Positions 7,792-16,364 of a stretch of DNA of 64,000 bases are shown here, one piece after another (position 1 is the first letter of the stretch; each line of letters starts with the position of its first letter). A program made the translations under genes and the position numbers. Under the pieces are notes generated by a model. It was not told the DNA's origin. It did not search any database and saw only the letters and a list, made by a program, of their open reading frames with translations. Location: contig JAEXXM010000034.1 in NCBI GenBank assembly GCA_023405815.1, positions 1-64,000 of the forward strand. The letters run 5' to 3'. The DNA is from Pseudomonadota bacterium. GTDB taxonomy: Bacteria; Pseudomonadota; Alphaproteobacteria; Rhizobiales; Hyphomicrobiaceae.

Positions 7792-8790
7792 ATGCGCCTG
7801 GCGACATTCAACATCGAGAGCCTCGACGACAGCGGGAGAGCGCAGGTCGACTTCGACGTGCGCCTTTCAGTGCTCCGGCCAGCGCTGGAGCGCCTCGACG
7901 CCGACGTCCTCTGCCTGCAGGAGGTGAACGCGCAGCACGTTCCGGGACAGCATGAGCGGCAGCTTCGCGCGCTCGAACGGCTGCTGGAAGGCACGCGCTA
8001 TGCCGGCTACGAGCGTGCGGCGAGCAGCGGTCCGGGCGGGCGATTGTTTGCAGATGTCCACAACATCGTGACGCTGTCGCGGTATCCGATCCTGGCAAAG
8101 CGCGAGGTGCACCACGACTTCCTTGCTCCGCCGCTGCATACGGGGCCAGGCCGTGAGGCTGGTCGAGAGCCAGCGCCTGTCACGTTCGAGCGTCCGCTGC
8201 TGCTGACGCAACTGCAGATGCCGGATGGGGCAACGCTTTCGGTGGTCAATGTGCATCTGCGCGCGCCGCTTGCCAGCCCCGTCGCGGGGCAAAAGCGCGG
8301 GCCCTTTGCCTGGCGCTCGGTCGCCGGCTGGGCGGAAGGGTTCTATCTTTCCACCGTGAAGCGCGAGGCGCAGGCGCTGGAGCTGCGTTTGCTCATCGAG
8401 GAGCTGCTGGCGCGCGATGCCGGCGCGCTCATTGCCGTGGCAGGAGACTTCAACGCCGAGGACTTTGGCGCCACGCTGCGCCTTGTCGTGGCGGCCGAGG
8501 AGGACCTCGGGGCGACGGAGCTCGCGCCCAACTCGCTCCTCGTGCTCGACAGGGCGCTCCCGGCGGATCGGCGCTGGAGCGTGCTGCATCACAGCCGCCC
8601 GCAAATGCTCGACCATATCCTGGCGAGCCGCGCGCTCTACGGGCATTTTCGTGGCGTCGAGGTGCACAACGAGGGGTTGGGCGACGAGGCGCTGGGCTAC
8701 GGGAAGGCGCTGCACTCGGCCGCCTCCTACCATGCCGCTGTTGTCGCAAGCTTCGACTTGGCCATGGCAGGGGGAAACGGTCGGCGCTGA
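7792..8790 (+). CDS. Endonuclease/exonuclease/phosphatase-family protein
   Basis: A 332-residue protein starting MRLATFNIESL at ATG 7792 (an upstream in-frame ATG at 7771 is less typical). The metal-dependent phosphodiesterase motifs occur in order: N of ATFNIE, E of LCLQEVN (about residue 41), VNVHL, GDFNAEDF (Asp-Phe-Asn) and LDHILAS. Near the C-terminus, where most members have Ser-Asp-His, this protein reads SYHAAV, keeping the catalytic His but not the Asp. No signal peptide is visible. The substrate (DNA, sphingolipid or another phosphodiester) is unknown. Confidence 0.8.
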   Translation: MRLATFNIESLDDSGRAQVDFDVRLSVLRPALERLDADVLCLQEVNAQHVPGQHERQLRALERLLEGTRYAGYERAASSGPGGRLFADVHNIVTLSRYPILAKREVHHDFLAPPLHTGPGREAGREPAPVTFERPLLLTQLQMPDGATLSVVNVHLRAPLASPVAGQKRGPFAWRSVAGWAEGFYLSTVKREAQALELRLLIEELLARDAGALIAVAGDFNAEDFGATLRLVVAAEEDLGATELAPNSLLVLDRALPADRRWSVLHHSRPQMLDHILASRALYGHFRGVEVHNEGLGDEALGYGKALHSAASYHAAVVASFDLAMAGGNGRR

Positions 8791-8858
8791 CGTCGGGCAG
8801 CTTGCCCTTGCCCAATCCCGGCTGAGGCCTCACAACTTGTGGCAAACAACAAGGGGTC

Positions 8859-9719
8859 ATGAGCGCAATGCGGCACAGCGTGAGTTGCAGACGGGCGTCC
8901 ATCGGGCAGCGCGCACCTTGGGCATTTCTTCTGGTGCTGACGGCGCTCTTTGGATCGCTTGCCGCGAGTTTGGCGCTGGCCGTCAGCAGCGAGGAGGTCG
9001 ATACGGCGCTGATCGTCGCCATAGATGTTTCGAACTCGGTCGACGAGCAGCGCTACAGGCTGCAAATGGAGGGCATTGCGCAGGCGCTCGAAGACCCGGG
9101 GGTCATCCAGGCCATCGTCGGCGGGGCCAAGGGGGGGATTCTGTTCTCGCTCGTCACCTGGTCGGACCAGCCGACGGTGAACCTACCTTGGACGCACATC
9201 GCCAGCGAGGCGGACGCCAAGGCGGCGGCGCGAAAGGTCAGGCTGCTGCCGCGTCAGAGCGGAGAGTTCACCTGCATGGCGCGCATGATGCGGGTCGTCT
9301 CCGACAAGATCGTGCCGCAAATACCGTCGAAGGCCGCCAAGGTGGTGCTCGATATCTCCGGGGATGGGAGGGACAACTGCAATAGCGTGGAACCGATCGA
9401 GCAGGTGCGCGACGAGCTAGTGCGATATGGCGTTACGGTGAACGGGCTACCCATCCTTACGCCCGAAGGTCCCGAGGTGGTGACGCCGGGTGCGGCATCA
9501 ACACAGTCGTACCTGCCTGGCAAGCAGAGCACCCATCCGCTCGAGACTTGGTTCCAAGAGCATGTGAAGGGCGGACCCGGCTCATTCGTGCTGCCTGCCA
9601 ACGGCTATGCCGATTTCGGCCGTGCTATCCGGCAGAAGTTTGTGCTGGAGGTGAGCGAAGGCGGGAGCCGCGTGCGCCGCCAGTTCGCCGCCGAGTGGCC
9701 GCGCTTCTTCACGCCGTAG
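8859..9719 (+). CDS. DUF1194 family exported vWA-like protein
   Basis: A 286-residue protein with a hydrophobic signal or anchor at residues 19-43. A von Willebrand A-like domain follows: VAIDVSNSVDEQRY contains the metal-site pattern DxSxS, and the downstream strand VVLDISGDGRDN carries a second acidic cluster. This pair is characteristic of DUF1194 in Hyphomicrobiales. Vicinity to the phosphatase-like gene is the only context. The role of the family is not established; vWA domains usually hold protein partners through a divalent metal. Confidence 0.8.
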   Translation: MSAMRHSVSCRRASIGQRAPWAFLLVLTALFGSLAASLALAVSSEEVDTALIVAIDVSNSVDEQRYRLQMEGIAQALEDPGVIQAIVGGAKGGILFSLVTWSDQPTVNLPWTHIASEADAKAAARKVRLLPRQSGEFTCMARMMRVVSDKIVPQIPSKAAKVVLDISGDGRDNCNSVEPIEQVRDELVRYGVTVNGLPILTPEGPEVVTPGAASTQSYLPGKQSTHPLETWFQEHVKGGPGSFVLPANGYADFGRAIRQKFVLEVSEGGSRVRRQFAAEWPRFFTP

Positions 9720-9722
9720 AGA

Positions 9723-10529
9723 TCAATCGACGTAGGCGCGATCGAGGTTCTTCACGTTGTCGAAGTGGAGCGCCTGCTCCTTGCCGCGCAGCGACTTCAG
9801 GCGCGAGGAGTTGACGTCGGCTCCATCAAAGTTTGCGCCGGCGACATTGGCGCCGGTCAAATCTGCGCCTGCGAGCTCGCTGCCGGAGAGATTTGCTCCG
9901 GAGAAGTCGACATCGCGCAGCACGGCATATTCCATCATCACGCGCGAAAGGTTCGCATCCTTGAACGAGGCGCCGTCGAGCTTGCTCGACTTGAACACGC
10001 CGCGCATCAGGCCCATCGACTGGTTCTTCATGTCGGCGGAGAGATCGGCGCCGGCGAAGTTGGCACCACTCAGGTCGGCGCGGGAGAAATCGGCCGCGAC
10101 GCGCGCGCCGGAAAAGTCGGCGCCGGGCAGCTTGGCGTCCATGAGCTGGGTGGCGAACAGGCTCGCGCCCTTGAGGTTGGCACCGGTGAAATTGGATTTG
10201 AGGCCCCATGCCTGATCGAGCACGACGCCTTCGAGGTTGGAGCCGGCGAAGCTCGTGCCATTGATGCGCGCGGCTTGCAGCTTGATGCGGCGCAGGTCGA
10301 GCCCCGAGAGATCGAGGCGGTTCAGGCGACGGCCAGAGAAGTCGGCGGTGCCCTCATCTCCGGCCTTGGCGATCGCGGCCATGATCTGGGAACGCGTGAC
10401 GTCGGCGCGGGTGAACTCCTCGGAACCGAGATCGAGGTGGTCCACCATGTCGGCGTGGCCCGGCTGCGGCGTCGCGATCGCCACCGTCGCCAGGAGTGCG
10501 ATACCCGTCACGAGCGTGGGAACTCGCAT
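9723..10529 (-). CDS. exported pentapeptide-repeat protein
   Basis: A 268-residue protein begun at ATG 10529 behind AGGAGAG. Residues 1-26 form a signal peptide (ALLATVAIATPQPGHA). From about residue 60 onwards the chain is built of A(D/N)LxG-type pentapeptide repeats (LDLSGLDLRRIKL, ANLKGASLF, ADLSGANFAGADL, ANLSGSELAGADL and others), which fold as a right-handed quadrilateral beta-helix. Most pentapeptide proteins are cytoplasmic, so export to the periplasm is a minority arrangement. It is convergent with the DUF1194 gene. Function unknown. Confidence 0.85.
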   Translation of the reverse strand: MRVPTLVTGIALLATVAIATPQPGHADMVDHLDLGSEEFTRADVTRSQIMAAIAKAGDEGTADFSGRRLNRLDLSGLDLRRIKLQAARINGTSFAGSNLEGVVLDQAWGLKSNFTGANLKGASLFATQLMDAKLPGADFSGARVAADFSRADLSGANFAGADLSADMKNQSMGLMRGVFKSSKLDGASFKDANLSRVMMEYAVLRDVDFSGANLSGSELAGADLTGANVAGANFDGADVNSSRLKSLRGKEQALHFDNVKNLDRAYVD

Positions 10530-10543
10530 GATGCTCTCCTGGG

Positions 10544-10744
10544 TTAAAGGTCCTGGTAGTCGCCAGCGGCGCAGCGCCAGCTCCTGATCTGCCAGTTCGG
10601 ATGCCGCTCCGCCCATCGCGGCAGGTGCGGTTGGGCCTCGAACAGACAACGCTTGACGTCGACGTCATATGCCAAGGGCACGCGGTAATCCTTGCAGACG
10701 CCGGGATTGCTGATGAGGCAAGCGGAAATGACGATAGCGATCAT
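10544..10744 (-). CDS. small conserved cysteine-containing protein
   Basis: A 66-residue protein within a longer open frame, begun at ATG 10744 with GGGAG six bases upstream. It has an N-terminal short hydrophobic stretch (IAIVISACLIS) and four cysteines (residues 9, 17, 33 and 58). The CKDYRVPL segment and the C-terminal half with PHLPRWAERHPNWQI recall a small protein family common in Hyphomicrobiales genomes, but I cannot name a function. It lies just upstream of, and in the same direction as, the pentapeptide gene, with 14 bases between them. Confidence 0.6.
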   Translation of the reverse strand: MIAIVISACLISNPGVCKDYRVPLAYDVDVKRCLFEAQPHLPRWAERHPNWQIRSWRCAAGDYQDL

Positions 10745-10884
10745 GGAGGGCTCCCGACCCGGTTTGGCCGCAAGGCGGCTCTCCGAACCTGACATGGGCG
10801 GGGCAATACTCTGCACCCCGCCAGACCTATACGGGTGGCGGGGGGATTTGGTTACAGCAGGGAAATTACCGGCGGCCCGGCGGA

Positions 10885-11697
10885 CTATCCGGCCGTGACG
10901 AGGATCTCGCCCTTGCCGACGGTGGACAAGTCGCCGGCGTACTTGCGGACGATATCCGGCAGCGGTTTCGGCGCCAACGACCCGAGCTTCTCGCGCATGT
11001 AGCGGGAGAGGATGCGCAGGATGACGAGGTCGTGTCGGCCTGCATCGGCGAAGGTAGGCAGGAACTGGTCTACCGAGGGGCCGATGAGGGTGCCGCGACG
11101 CAGCAATAGTCCGGGGTCGGCCCCGAAGCCGAGCTCGGTCCATATGGTGCCGCCGACCATGCGCGAGCCGGCAAAGCTGCCGCATTTGCCACGGACGAAG
11201 ATAGTGCCGCGGCGCATGCGGTCGCCGGCGCGGTCGCCGGCATGGCCGTCGATGACGATGAGGCCGCCGGTCATGCCGAACTTGTCGCCCGGGGTTAGGC
11301 CGCCGACCTGCGAGCCGGCAGAGCCCTTGACGGAGATCTGTCCGCCGCTGATGCCGGAGCCAAGGAGAGCGCCAGCGTCGCCGCGAATGTCGAGGCGCCC
11401 GCCGCGCATGTTGCGGCCGGCTCCGACGCCGACGTCGCCTTCAACGACGACACTGCCGTGCTCGAGGTCGGTGCCGACGAAGTCGAGCTTGTCGGTCGCG
11501 CCCTCGAAGGTGATGGTTTCGCCCGGTTTGCCGGAGACGGCGAATACGTCGCCGACCTTGAGACCGCTCTTGGTCGTGCCGATGTTGAGCTTCAGCACCT
11601 CGGCCAGCGGTGTCGTGGCGACGTGCTTGGGCGTCAACTGCGAAAGATCGAGCCGCTCAGCCGGGGCAGAGGTCAGGCGGAAGGTGAGACCGCTCAT
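10885..11697 (-). CDS. fhcC: Formyltransferase/hydrolase complex subunit C
   Basis: A 270-residue protein of the GlxC/FwdC beta-helix type: repeated Gly-rich turns (GDVGVGAGRNMRGG, GDAGALLGSGISGG, GHAGDRAGDRMRRG, GKCGSFAGSRMVGG) stack as a parallel beta-helix. It is homologous to subunit C of archaeal formylmethanofuran dehydrogenase. In methylotrophs Fhc, with subunits A, B and D, transfers the formyl group from H4MPT to methylofuran and hydrolyses it to formate. It is last in the minus-strand operon B-A-D-C and its ATG overlaps the fhcD stop by four bases. Confidence 0.95.
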   Translation of the reverse strand: MSGLTFRLTSAPAERLDLSQLTPKHVATTPLAEVLKLNIGTTKSGLKVGDVFAVSGKPGETITFEGATDKLDFVGTDLEHGSVVVEGDVGVGAGRNMRGGRLDIRGDAGALLGSGISGGQISVKGSAGSQVGGLTPGDKFGMTGGLIVIDGHAGDRAGDRMRRGTIFVRGKCGSFAGSRMVGGTIWTELGFGADPGLLLRRGTLIGPSVDQFLPTFADAGRHDLVILRILSRYMREKLGSLAPKPLPDIVRKYAGDLSTVGKGEILVTAG

Positions 11698-12593
11698 GGC
11701 AGCAGCTCCCGGAGCTTATAATGGTGTTGACCGAGCTTGCCGCCGTAGTTGCCGGCGGTAACGCGGGTGACGCCCTTGGCGGCGCCGATATCGAGAACCG
11801 TCTTGAGGCCGGCGCGCATGGCGTCGGCGACCGCCTTCGACGACAGGCCGTCGATGACGATCTCGAGCACGGCGATGGTGTCGGGCGCGACCTCTGATTT
11901 TACGCGGCCGCGCAGCGTCGGGCAGAAGGCGTCGTTGGTCGAGGCGATAGCGCCCTTGTACTTCGAGCCGACCTTGGAGCCGGAGCGGACGATGCCTCCC
12001 GGGAAGGGCGTAATGACATCGGGCACCTTGCCGATGGCATCGACGGCGGCTTCAGTCGTCTCCAGCAGCCCGGCACGGTCATTACCGAGGATAAGAAGAT
12101 TGCCGCCGCCGACGGCATCGGTGACGACGCCAGTCGTCTCCTCGATGACGAACTCGCCGTCCATCACCGGCACACGCCAGAAGCGCTTGTCGCCTAGTTT
12201 CTTCGCTGTCTGGAAGCCATCACCAAAGTAGCGGGGGCCCTGGCCGAGACCGATGCGCTTGTCGGACTTGACGCCCGCGAAGCAGGCCGATCCGGGGCTC
12301 GTCAGCACGCACTGGCCGACGCGATTCTTGAGCTGCGCGGCGGCGGCATCCGGCGAGAAACCGAACAGCAGCACGCGCACGCCGGGACGGCCGTCGGGCG
12401 TCTCCTCCGGCTTCAGCTCGCGGTCGATGCCGACCTCGGCACCGCAGCCGATGACGGAGGTGCCGAAGCCGCTCATGGTGACGGCGGCGACGCGCGCCCA
12501 TTTCATGGTGTCGGCAGTGATGATGACGCCCGTGCCGGCCATGCCGAAGGCTTCGGCGAACGTGTCGTCGATCGCTATTCCGTTGATCTTCAT
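11694..12593 (-). CDS. fhcD: Formylmethanofuran:H4MPT formyltransferase subunit D
   Basis: A 299-residue protein homologous to archaeal Ftr throughout, from the N-terminal INGIAIDDTFAEAF segment through GTGVIITAD and the central ETTEAAVDAIGKVPDVITPFPGGIVRSGSK region to the C-terminal GQHHYKLREL. It moves the formyl group between H4MPT and the methylofuran arm held by the Fhc complex. Length equals the usual 295-300. Its start overlaps the fhcA stop and its stop overlaps fhcC, showing tight translational coupling. Confidence 0.97.
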   Translation of the reverse strand: MKINGIAIDDTFAEAFGMAGTGVIITADTMKWARVAAVTMSGFGTSVIGCGAEVGIDRELKPEETPDGRPGVRVLLFGFSPDAAAAQLKNRVGQCVLTSPGSACFAGVKSDKRIGLGQGPRYFGDGFQTAKKLGDKRFWRVPVMDGEFVIEETTGVVTDAVGGGNLLILGNDRAGLLETTEAAVDAIGKVPDVITPFPGGIVRSGSKVGSKYKGAIASTNDAFCPTLRGRVKSEVAPDTIAVLEIVIDGLSSKAVADAMRAGLKTVLDIGAAKGVTRVTAGNYGGKLGQHHYKLRELLP

Positions 12594-14257
12594 GACGACG
12601 TCCTGGCCCTCGTCGGTTGCACGATGATCTCTCCGCGACCGCCGTCGATGATCTCGTTATCGCTCAAGCGGAAGTTCTCCATGCGCACCGTATGGTAGCG
12701 GTCGAAGTAGTCCTTCAGCGGCTTCTCGATGGAGCGATCGTACTCGGGGCGGGCGACGTGCGTTGCGCCGTTGACGACCTTGATCACCTTGCCGTCGCGC
12801 ACGATGAGCTCGCCGTTCTTGAACACCAACTCGGGCGTCGTGAACATGCGCTCGCGGTTGGCGTCGTCCTTGTAGACGGTGATGTCGGCTCGCGCGCCGG
12901 GACCGACGTGGCCGAGGTCCTTGAGGCCGAGGCTGCGGGCGGGGCCCGCGCGCGTCATGATCGCCACCTCGTACATGGAGTATTCGCGCTCAAGCACCGG
13001 CAGTGTCGAATACTTGAGGGCGTCCGGGTTGACTCGCTGCATCGCCTCGCGGCGGAAGTCGCGATCCATGAGCAAGCGGATCAGATGCGGATAGGTGTAG
13101 AACGGCGCACCGTTCGGGTGGTCCGTGGTCAGGAAGATGCGCCAGGGGTCATCGCAGAGGAGGAACGTCTCTAGGCCGATCGCCCACTGCAGGGCGTGCA
13201 CGAAGCTCTTGTCGCGGTAGCGGAACGGCACGACACCGCAGCCGGCATCGCACTCGATATCCATCACCACCCAACGCTTCGGATCGGCGTTCTTGGCGCC
13301 GTTGTACTGGCGCATGCTGTCGCCCGACGCGGTGCACGTCGCCCCGAACATCACTTGACCGACGTCGATGGAGATGTGGGGATACTTCTTGAGGAGATCG
13401 GCGATCTGCACGGCGCCGGAGGAGAAGTGGCGGTCTCCCTCCGTCGCGTAGCTGTGGAACTGGATGTGTGTCAGGTGCAGCGGCAGGCCTTCCGACGCGC
13501 GGATGGTGGCGAGCGTCGTCTCGACGTTGCCGGGAATGCCCAGATTGCAGCCATGGATGTGGAGGGGGTGTGTAACGCCCAGCTCGACGAGACCGCGTGC
13601 CAGCGTCTGGATGATGTCGCGCGGCGTCACACCGTAATAGACGTGCTTCTCGTCGAGATCGAGCTTGCGCTGGTTGAACTTGAAGGCGCTGATGCCGCCG
13701 GGGTTCACCACCTTCACGGCGATGGCCTGCGCAGCGTGCATGGTCCAGGCGATGTAGTCCTTGATCTGCTCGAAGCTGGCGTTGCCGGCCATGAGGCGCA
13801 GGAGGAAATCGTCGCTGCCGAGCATGACGAACGCGCCCTTGTCGAGCAGCGGCGTGTCGCCCATCTCCATGTGCGCCTGGCGGGCGTTGGCCGGCAGCAT
13901 GGCCGGCTCGAACGCAGCCGTGTAGCCCATCTCGGCGTAGCGGTAGCCGGTGACCATCGTGGAGGGCGTGGCGTGGCCGGTGCCGGCGCGCGTCAGCGCC
14001 GTGTGGGCGACCTCGTCCTTATAGTGGTCCTCGGGCAGCAGCGTGCGGGCGATGGTGACCTTGCCGCCGCCGATGTGCGTGTGGGGATCGATGGCGCCGG
14101 CCATGACCACGCGGCCGCGGACATCATATTCCTTGTCGACGCGGGTGTCGGCTGGCGGGGAGATGATGCGGCCGTCGGCGACGTAGATGTCGCGCACCTC
14201 GCCATTGATGTTGTTGGCGGGGTCGTAGACCTTGCCACCGGTCAGCTTGATCAACAT
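12590..14257 (-). CDS. fhcA: Formyltransferase/hydrolase complex subunit A
   Basis: A 555-residue amidohydrolase-superfamily protein, the hydrolytic subunit that cleaves formyl-methylofuran to formate. The metal-binding motif DPHTHIGGG occurs near residue 58, more histidines follow in LHIHGCNLG and LHLTHIQFHSY, and the C-terminal TTDHPNGAPF segment holds the conserved Asp. ATG 14257 gives MLIKLTGGKVYDP, the usual beginning of this family. The gene is 15 bases downstream of fhcB and overlaps fhcD. Length is typical. Confidence 0.96.
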   Translation of the reverse strand: MLIKLTGGKVYDPANNINGEVRDIYVADGRIISPPADTRVDKEYDVRGRVVMAGAIDPHTHIGGGKVTIARTLLPEDHYKDEVAHTALTRAGTGHATPSTMVTGYRYAEMGYTAAFEPAMLPANARQAHMEMGDTPLLDKGAFVMLGSDDFLLRLMAGNASFEQIKDYIAWTMHAAQAIAVKVVNPGGISAFKFNQRKLDLDEKHVYYGVTPRDIIQTLARGLVELGVTHPLHIHGCNLGIPGNVETTLATIRASEGLPLHLTHIQFHSYATEGDRHFSSGAVQIADLLKKYPHISIDVGQVMFGATCTASGDSMRQYNGAKNADPKRWVVMDIECDAGCGVVPFRYRDKSFVHALQWAIGLETFLLCDDPWRIFLTTDHPNGAPFYTYPHLIRLLMDRDFRREAMQRVNPDALKYSTLPVLEREYSMYEVAIMTRAGPARSLGLKDLGHVGPGARADITVYKDDANRERMFTTPELVFKNGELIVRDGKVIKVVNGATHVARPEYDRSIEKPLKDYFDRYHTVRMENFRLSDNEIIDGGRGEIIVQPTRARTSS

Positions 14258-14272
14258 TGCGCGGTGCTCACT

Positions 14273-15649
14273 TCAAAGTGCAGCTTGAATGGCGGCGAGG
14301 ACATCGGCGGCGCGCGGTAATTGCGAGCGTCCGAGGTTCTGCAGCGGGAGGGACACGACGTTGTCGCACCGCACCATCTGGCCGGCGTGATCGATGCCGG
14401 GTGTGCCCACCGGGATGAAGACCGTGGGCGGCTGGGCTAGGCGCACGCCAGGGGTGCCGAGGACGATGGTCGGAACCTTGGTCTGCGGCAGGCCGATGTC
14501 GGTGCCGATGGAGGCGACCCAGACGAGGAGGTCGCCTTCGCCATCCGTCAGCATGCGGCCGATGTTGTAGCGGTAGGAATCATATTCCGGCTTGCCGTTG
14601 GCGAAGCTGACGCGCAGCGGGAAGCCCGTCTGCCAGGTACAGGTCGAGGCGGCGCTGGGCGCGCCCTCGTTGCCGCCGAGCGAGAGGCCGGCAAAGCGCG
14701 TCGTCAGATTGAGCTCGCGCACGATCTCGGTCATCAGGTGCACGGTGAGATCGGCCTGGGGCATGCTCAATGCGGGAGGTGCCCAGACGACGACGCCGTA
14801 TTGCGCCTTCTTGCACTTCTCCGCGACCGTTTCGATGTCGTCGAGTGACACGCCGGCGATGCCGCTTGCAGGAGCGGCCAGCGCGCTGCTCTTGGAGCCG
14901 GGAATGAGCGAAGAGAAGAGACCGCCCTTCTTGGCGGGCGGAGGTGTTGCCGGTGTATCGGTGCCGGCGACGGGGAAGCCGCGTACGCGCGCCGAGATGG
15001 CGGCGAGGACCTCGGGAATGCGGTCCTTGGCGACGGGGATGGAGATCACCTCCTCGATTCGCGGGCCGGTGGCCGCGGAGGTATCCAATCCCTCGCCGAT
15101 GAAGATGACGGTGCGCTTCTGGCCGATGCCGTCGAACATCGTGTGCTCGGGCGTGACAATGCGGTCGAAGAAGCGACCGTGCAGCTTATGCACGTCGGAG
15201 CCGACGATGATGATGAGGTCGGCGCGATTGCGCGTCTCGGTGAGCGTGGACATGATCCAGCCGCTCGTCTGCACGACCTTGAGGTTGCGATACTGCCCCT
15301 CGCTCAGGGCGTGGTCGACGACGCCGCAGGTGCGGTCGGCGATCGACATGATGGCGCGCTGGCCGGAAACGTCAGTTGCCATACCGCCGTAGAGCGGCAG
15401 CTTGGCCTGGCGGATCAGACCGGCAGCGGCCTTGATCGCCTCGTCTAGGCTCACCTCGGCCTCGCGCACCGTTGGCTTCGCGGGCGGCAGTGGCCGCTGG
15501 AACCCGGCGGTCGCGCGCGGGCAACCCGTATTCACCTTCAGCGTCGATCCGGTGCGGGTGACCGTGAGGTCATCGCATAGGAGCCCGCAGAAGGGACAGG
15601 TGACGTTGTGGTAGGTATGGGTAGCGTCACCCTCGGCGTGTGCTGTCAT
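14273..15649 (-). CDS. fhcB: Formyltransferase/hydrolase complex subunit B
   Basis: A 458-residue protein homologous to the molybdopterin-oxidoreductase-like subunit B of formylmethanofuran dehydrogenase. It starts at ATG 15649, giving MTAHAEGDATHTYH, then the Cys pattern CPFCGLLC (residues about 18-25) and central Rossmann-like segments (NRADLIIIVGSDVHKLHGRFF, FIGEGLDTSA). Bacterial FhcB is thought to be a structural relic with no redox catalysis. A Pro/Lys/Ser-rich stretch around residues 228-252 (TPATPPPAKKGG) appears to be an unstructured insertion. It is the first gene of fhcBADC. Confidence 0.94.
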   Translation of the reverse strand: MTAHAEGDATHTYHNVTCPFCGLLCDDLTVTRTGSTLKVNTGCPRATAGFQRPLPPAKPTVREAEVSLDEAIKAAAGLIRQAKLPLYGGMATDVSGQRAIMSIADRTCGVVDHALSEGQYRNLKVVQTSGWIMSTLTETRNRADLIIIVGSDVHKLHGRFFDRIVTPEHTMFDGIGQKRTVIFIGEGLDTSAATGPRIEEVISIPVAKDRIPEVLAAISARVRGFPVAGTDTPATPPPAKKGGLFSSLIPGSKSSALAAPASGIAGVSLDDIETVAEKCKKAQYGVVVWAPPALSMPQADLTVHLMTEIVRELNLTTRFAGLSLGGNEGAPSAASTCTWQTGFPLRVSFANGKPEYDSYRYNIGRMLTDGEGDLLVWVASIGTDIGLPQTKVPTIVLGTPGVRLAQPPTVFIPVGTPGIDHAGQMVRCDNVVSLPLQNLGRSQLPRAADVLAAIQAAL

Positions 15650-15822
15650 GCAGTGCAGTCTCCTTCGCGCGGGGCGCAAGTAAGCACGGACGCCACAGCA
15701 AAACAACAGTGGTGCGAATGCGGCCGTTTGCCGGGGGAAACGCCGATTGCGGAGCTGTTGGGCCGCCTCTATGTTCGCGCCAGAGGCGCGTTAAAGAACC
15801 GGTACTCGGAGGAAAACTACCC

Positions 15823-16353
15823 ATGTTGAGAGCTACTGCGCTGGCGCTCGCTGCGCTGGCCGTGTTGCCGACTGCTGCACTCGCACACGGTCCGTCGCGT
15901 CAGAAGGTGACGGAGACGGTCGAGATCAATGCGCCCGCCGACAAGGTTTGGGCCACCATCGGCAACTTCCAGGACATGAGCTGGCACCCGGCCGTCGGCA
16001 AGGTCGAGGGCAGTGGCGGCAACGACGCCAATGCAACCCGGACGCTGACGCTGACATCGGGCGGGACCATCGATGAGAAGCTGCTGTCGAGCGATCCGGC
16101 GAAGATGATCTACAAATACGAGATCACCAAGGTCGATCCGAAGGTGCTGCCGGTGAACAACTATTCGTCCAACCTTAGCGTGAAGGGCGATGGGGCCAAG
16201 TCCACCGTCGAGTGGAAGGGGGCCTTCTATCGCGGCTATATGAACAATGATCCGCCGCCGGAGCTCAATGACGAGGCCGCCGTCAAGGCCGTGAAGGGCG
16301 TGTACCGCGCCGGGCTCGATGCTCTGAAGAAGAAGCTGGAAACGGGCGGCTGA
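15823..16353 (+). CDS. mxaD: MxaD-like SRPBCC protein of methanol oxidation
   Basis: A 176-residue exported protein begun at ATG 15823 behind CGGAGGAAAAC. The signal peptide ends ALAHG; the mature part is one SRPBCC (START-like) domain with ETVEINAPADKVWATIGNF, SWHPAVGKVEG, VDPKVLPVNNYSS and VEWKGAFYRGYMNN. These segments match MxaD of Methylorubrum closely. MxaD is reported to aid contact between methanol dehydrogenase and its cytochrome. No mxaF is present in the window, so here it probably serves XoxF or a distant mxa cluster. Confidence 0.85.
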   Translation: MLRATALALAALAVLPTAALAHGPSRQKVTETVEINAPADKVWATIGNFQDMSWHPAVGKVEGSGGNDANATRTLTLTSGGTIDEKLLSSDPAKMIYKYEITKVDPKVLPVNNYSSNLSVKGDGAKSTVEWKGAFYRGYMNNDPPPELNDEAAVKAVKGVYRAGLDALKKKLETGG

Positions 16354-16364
16354 CGTTCGGCGTG

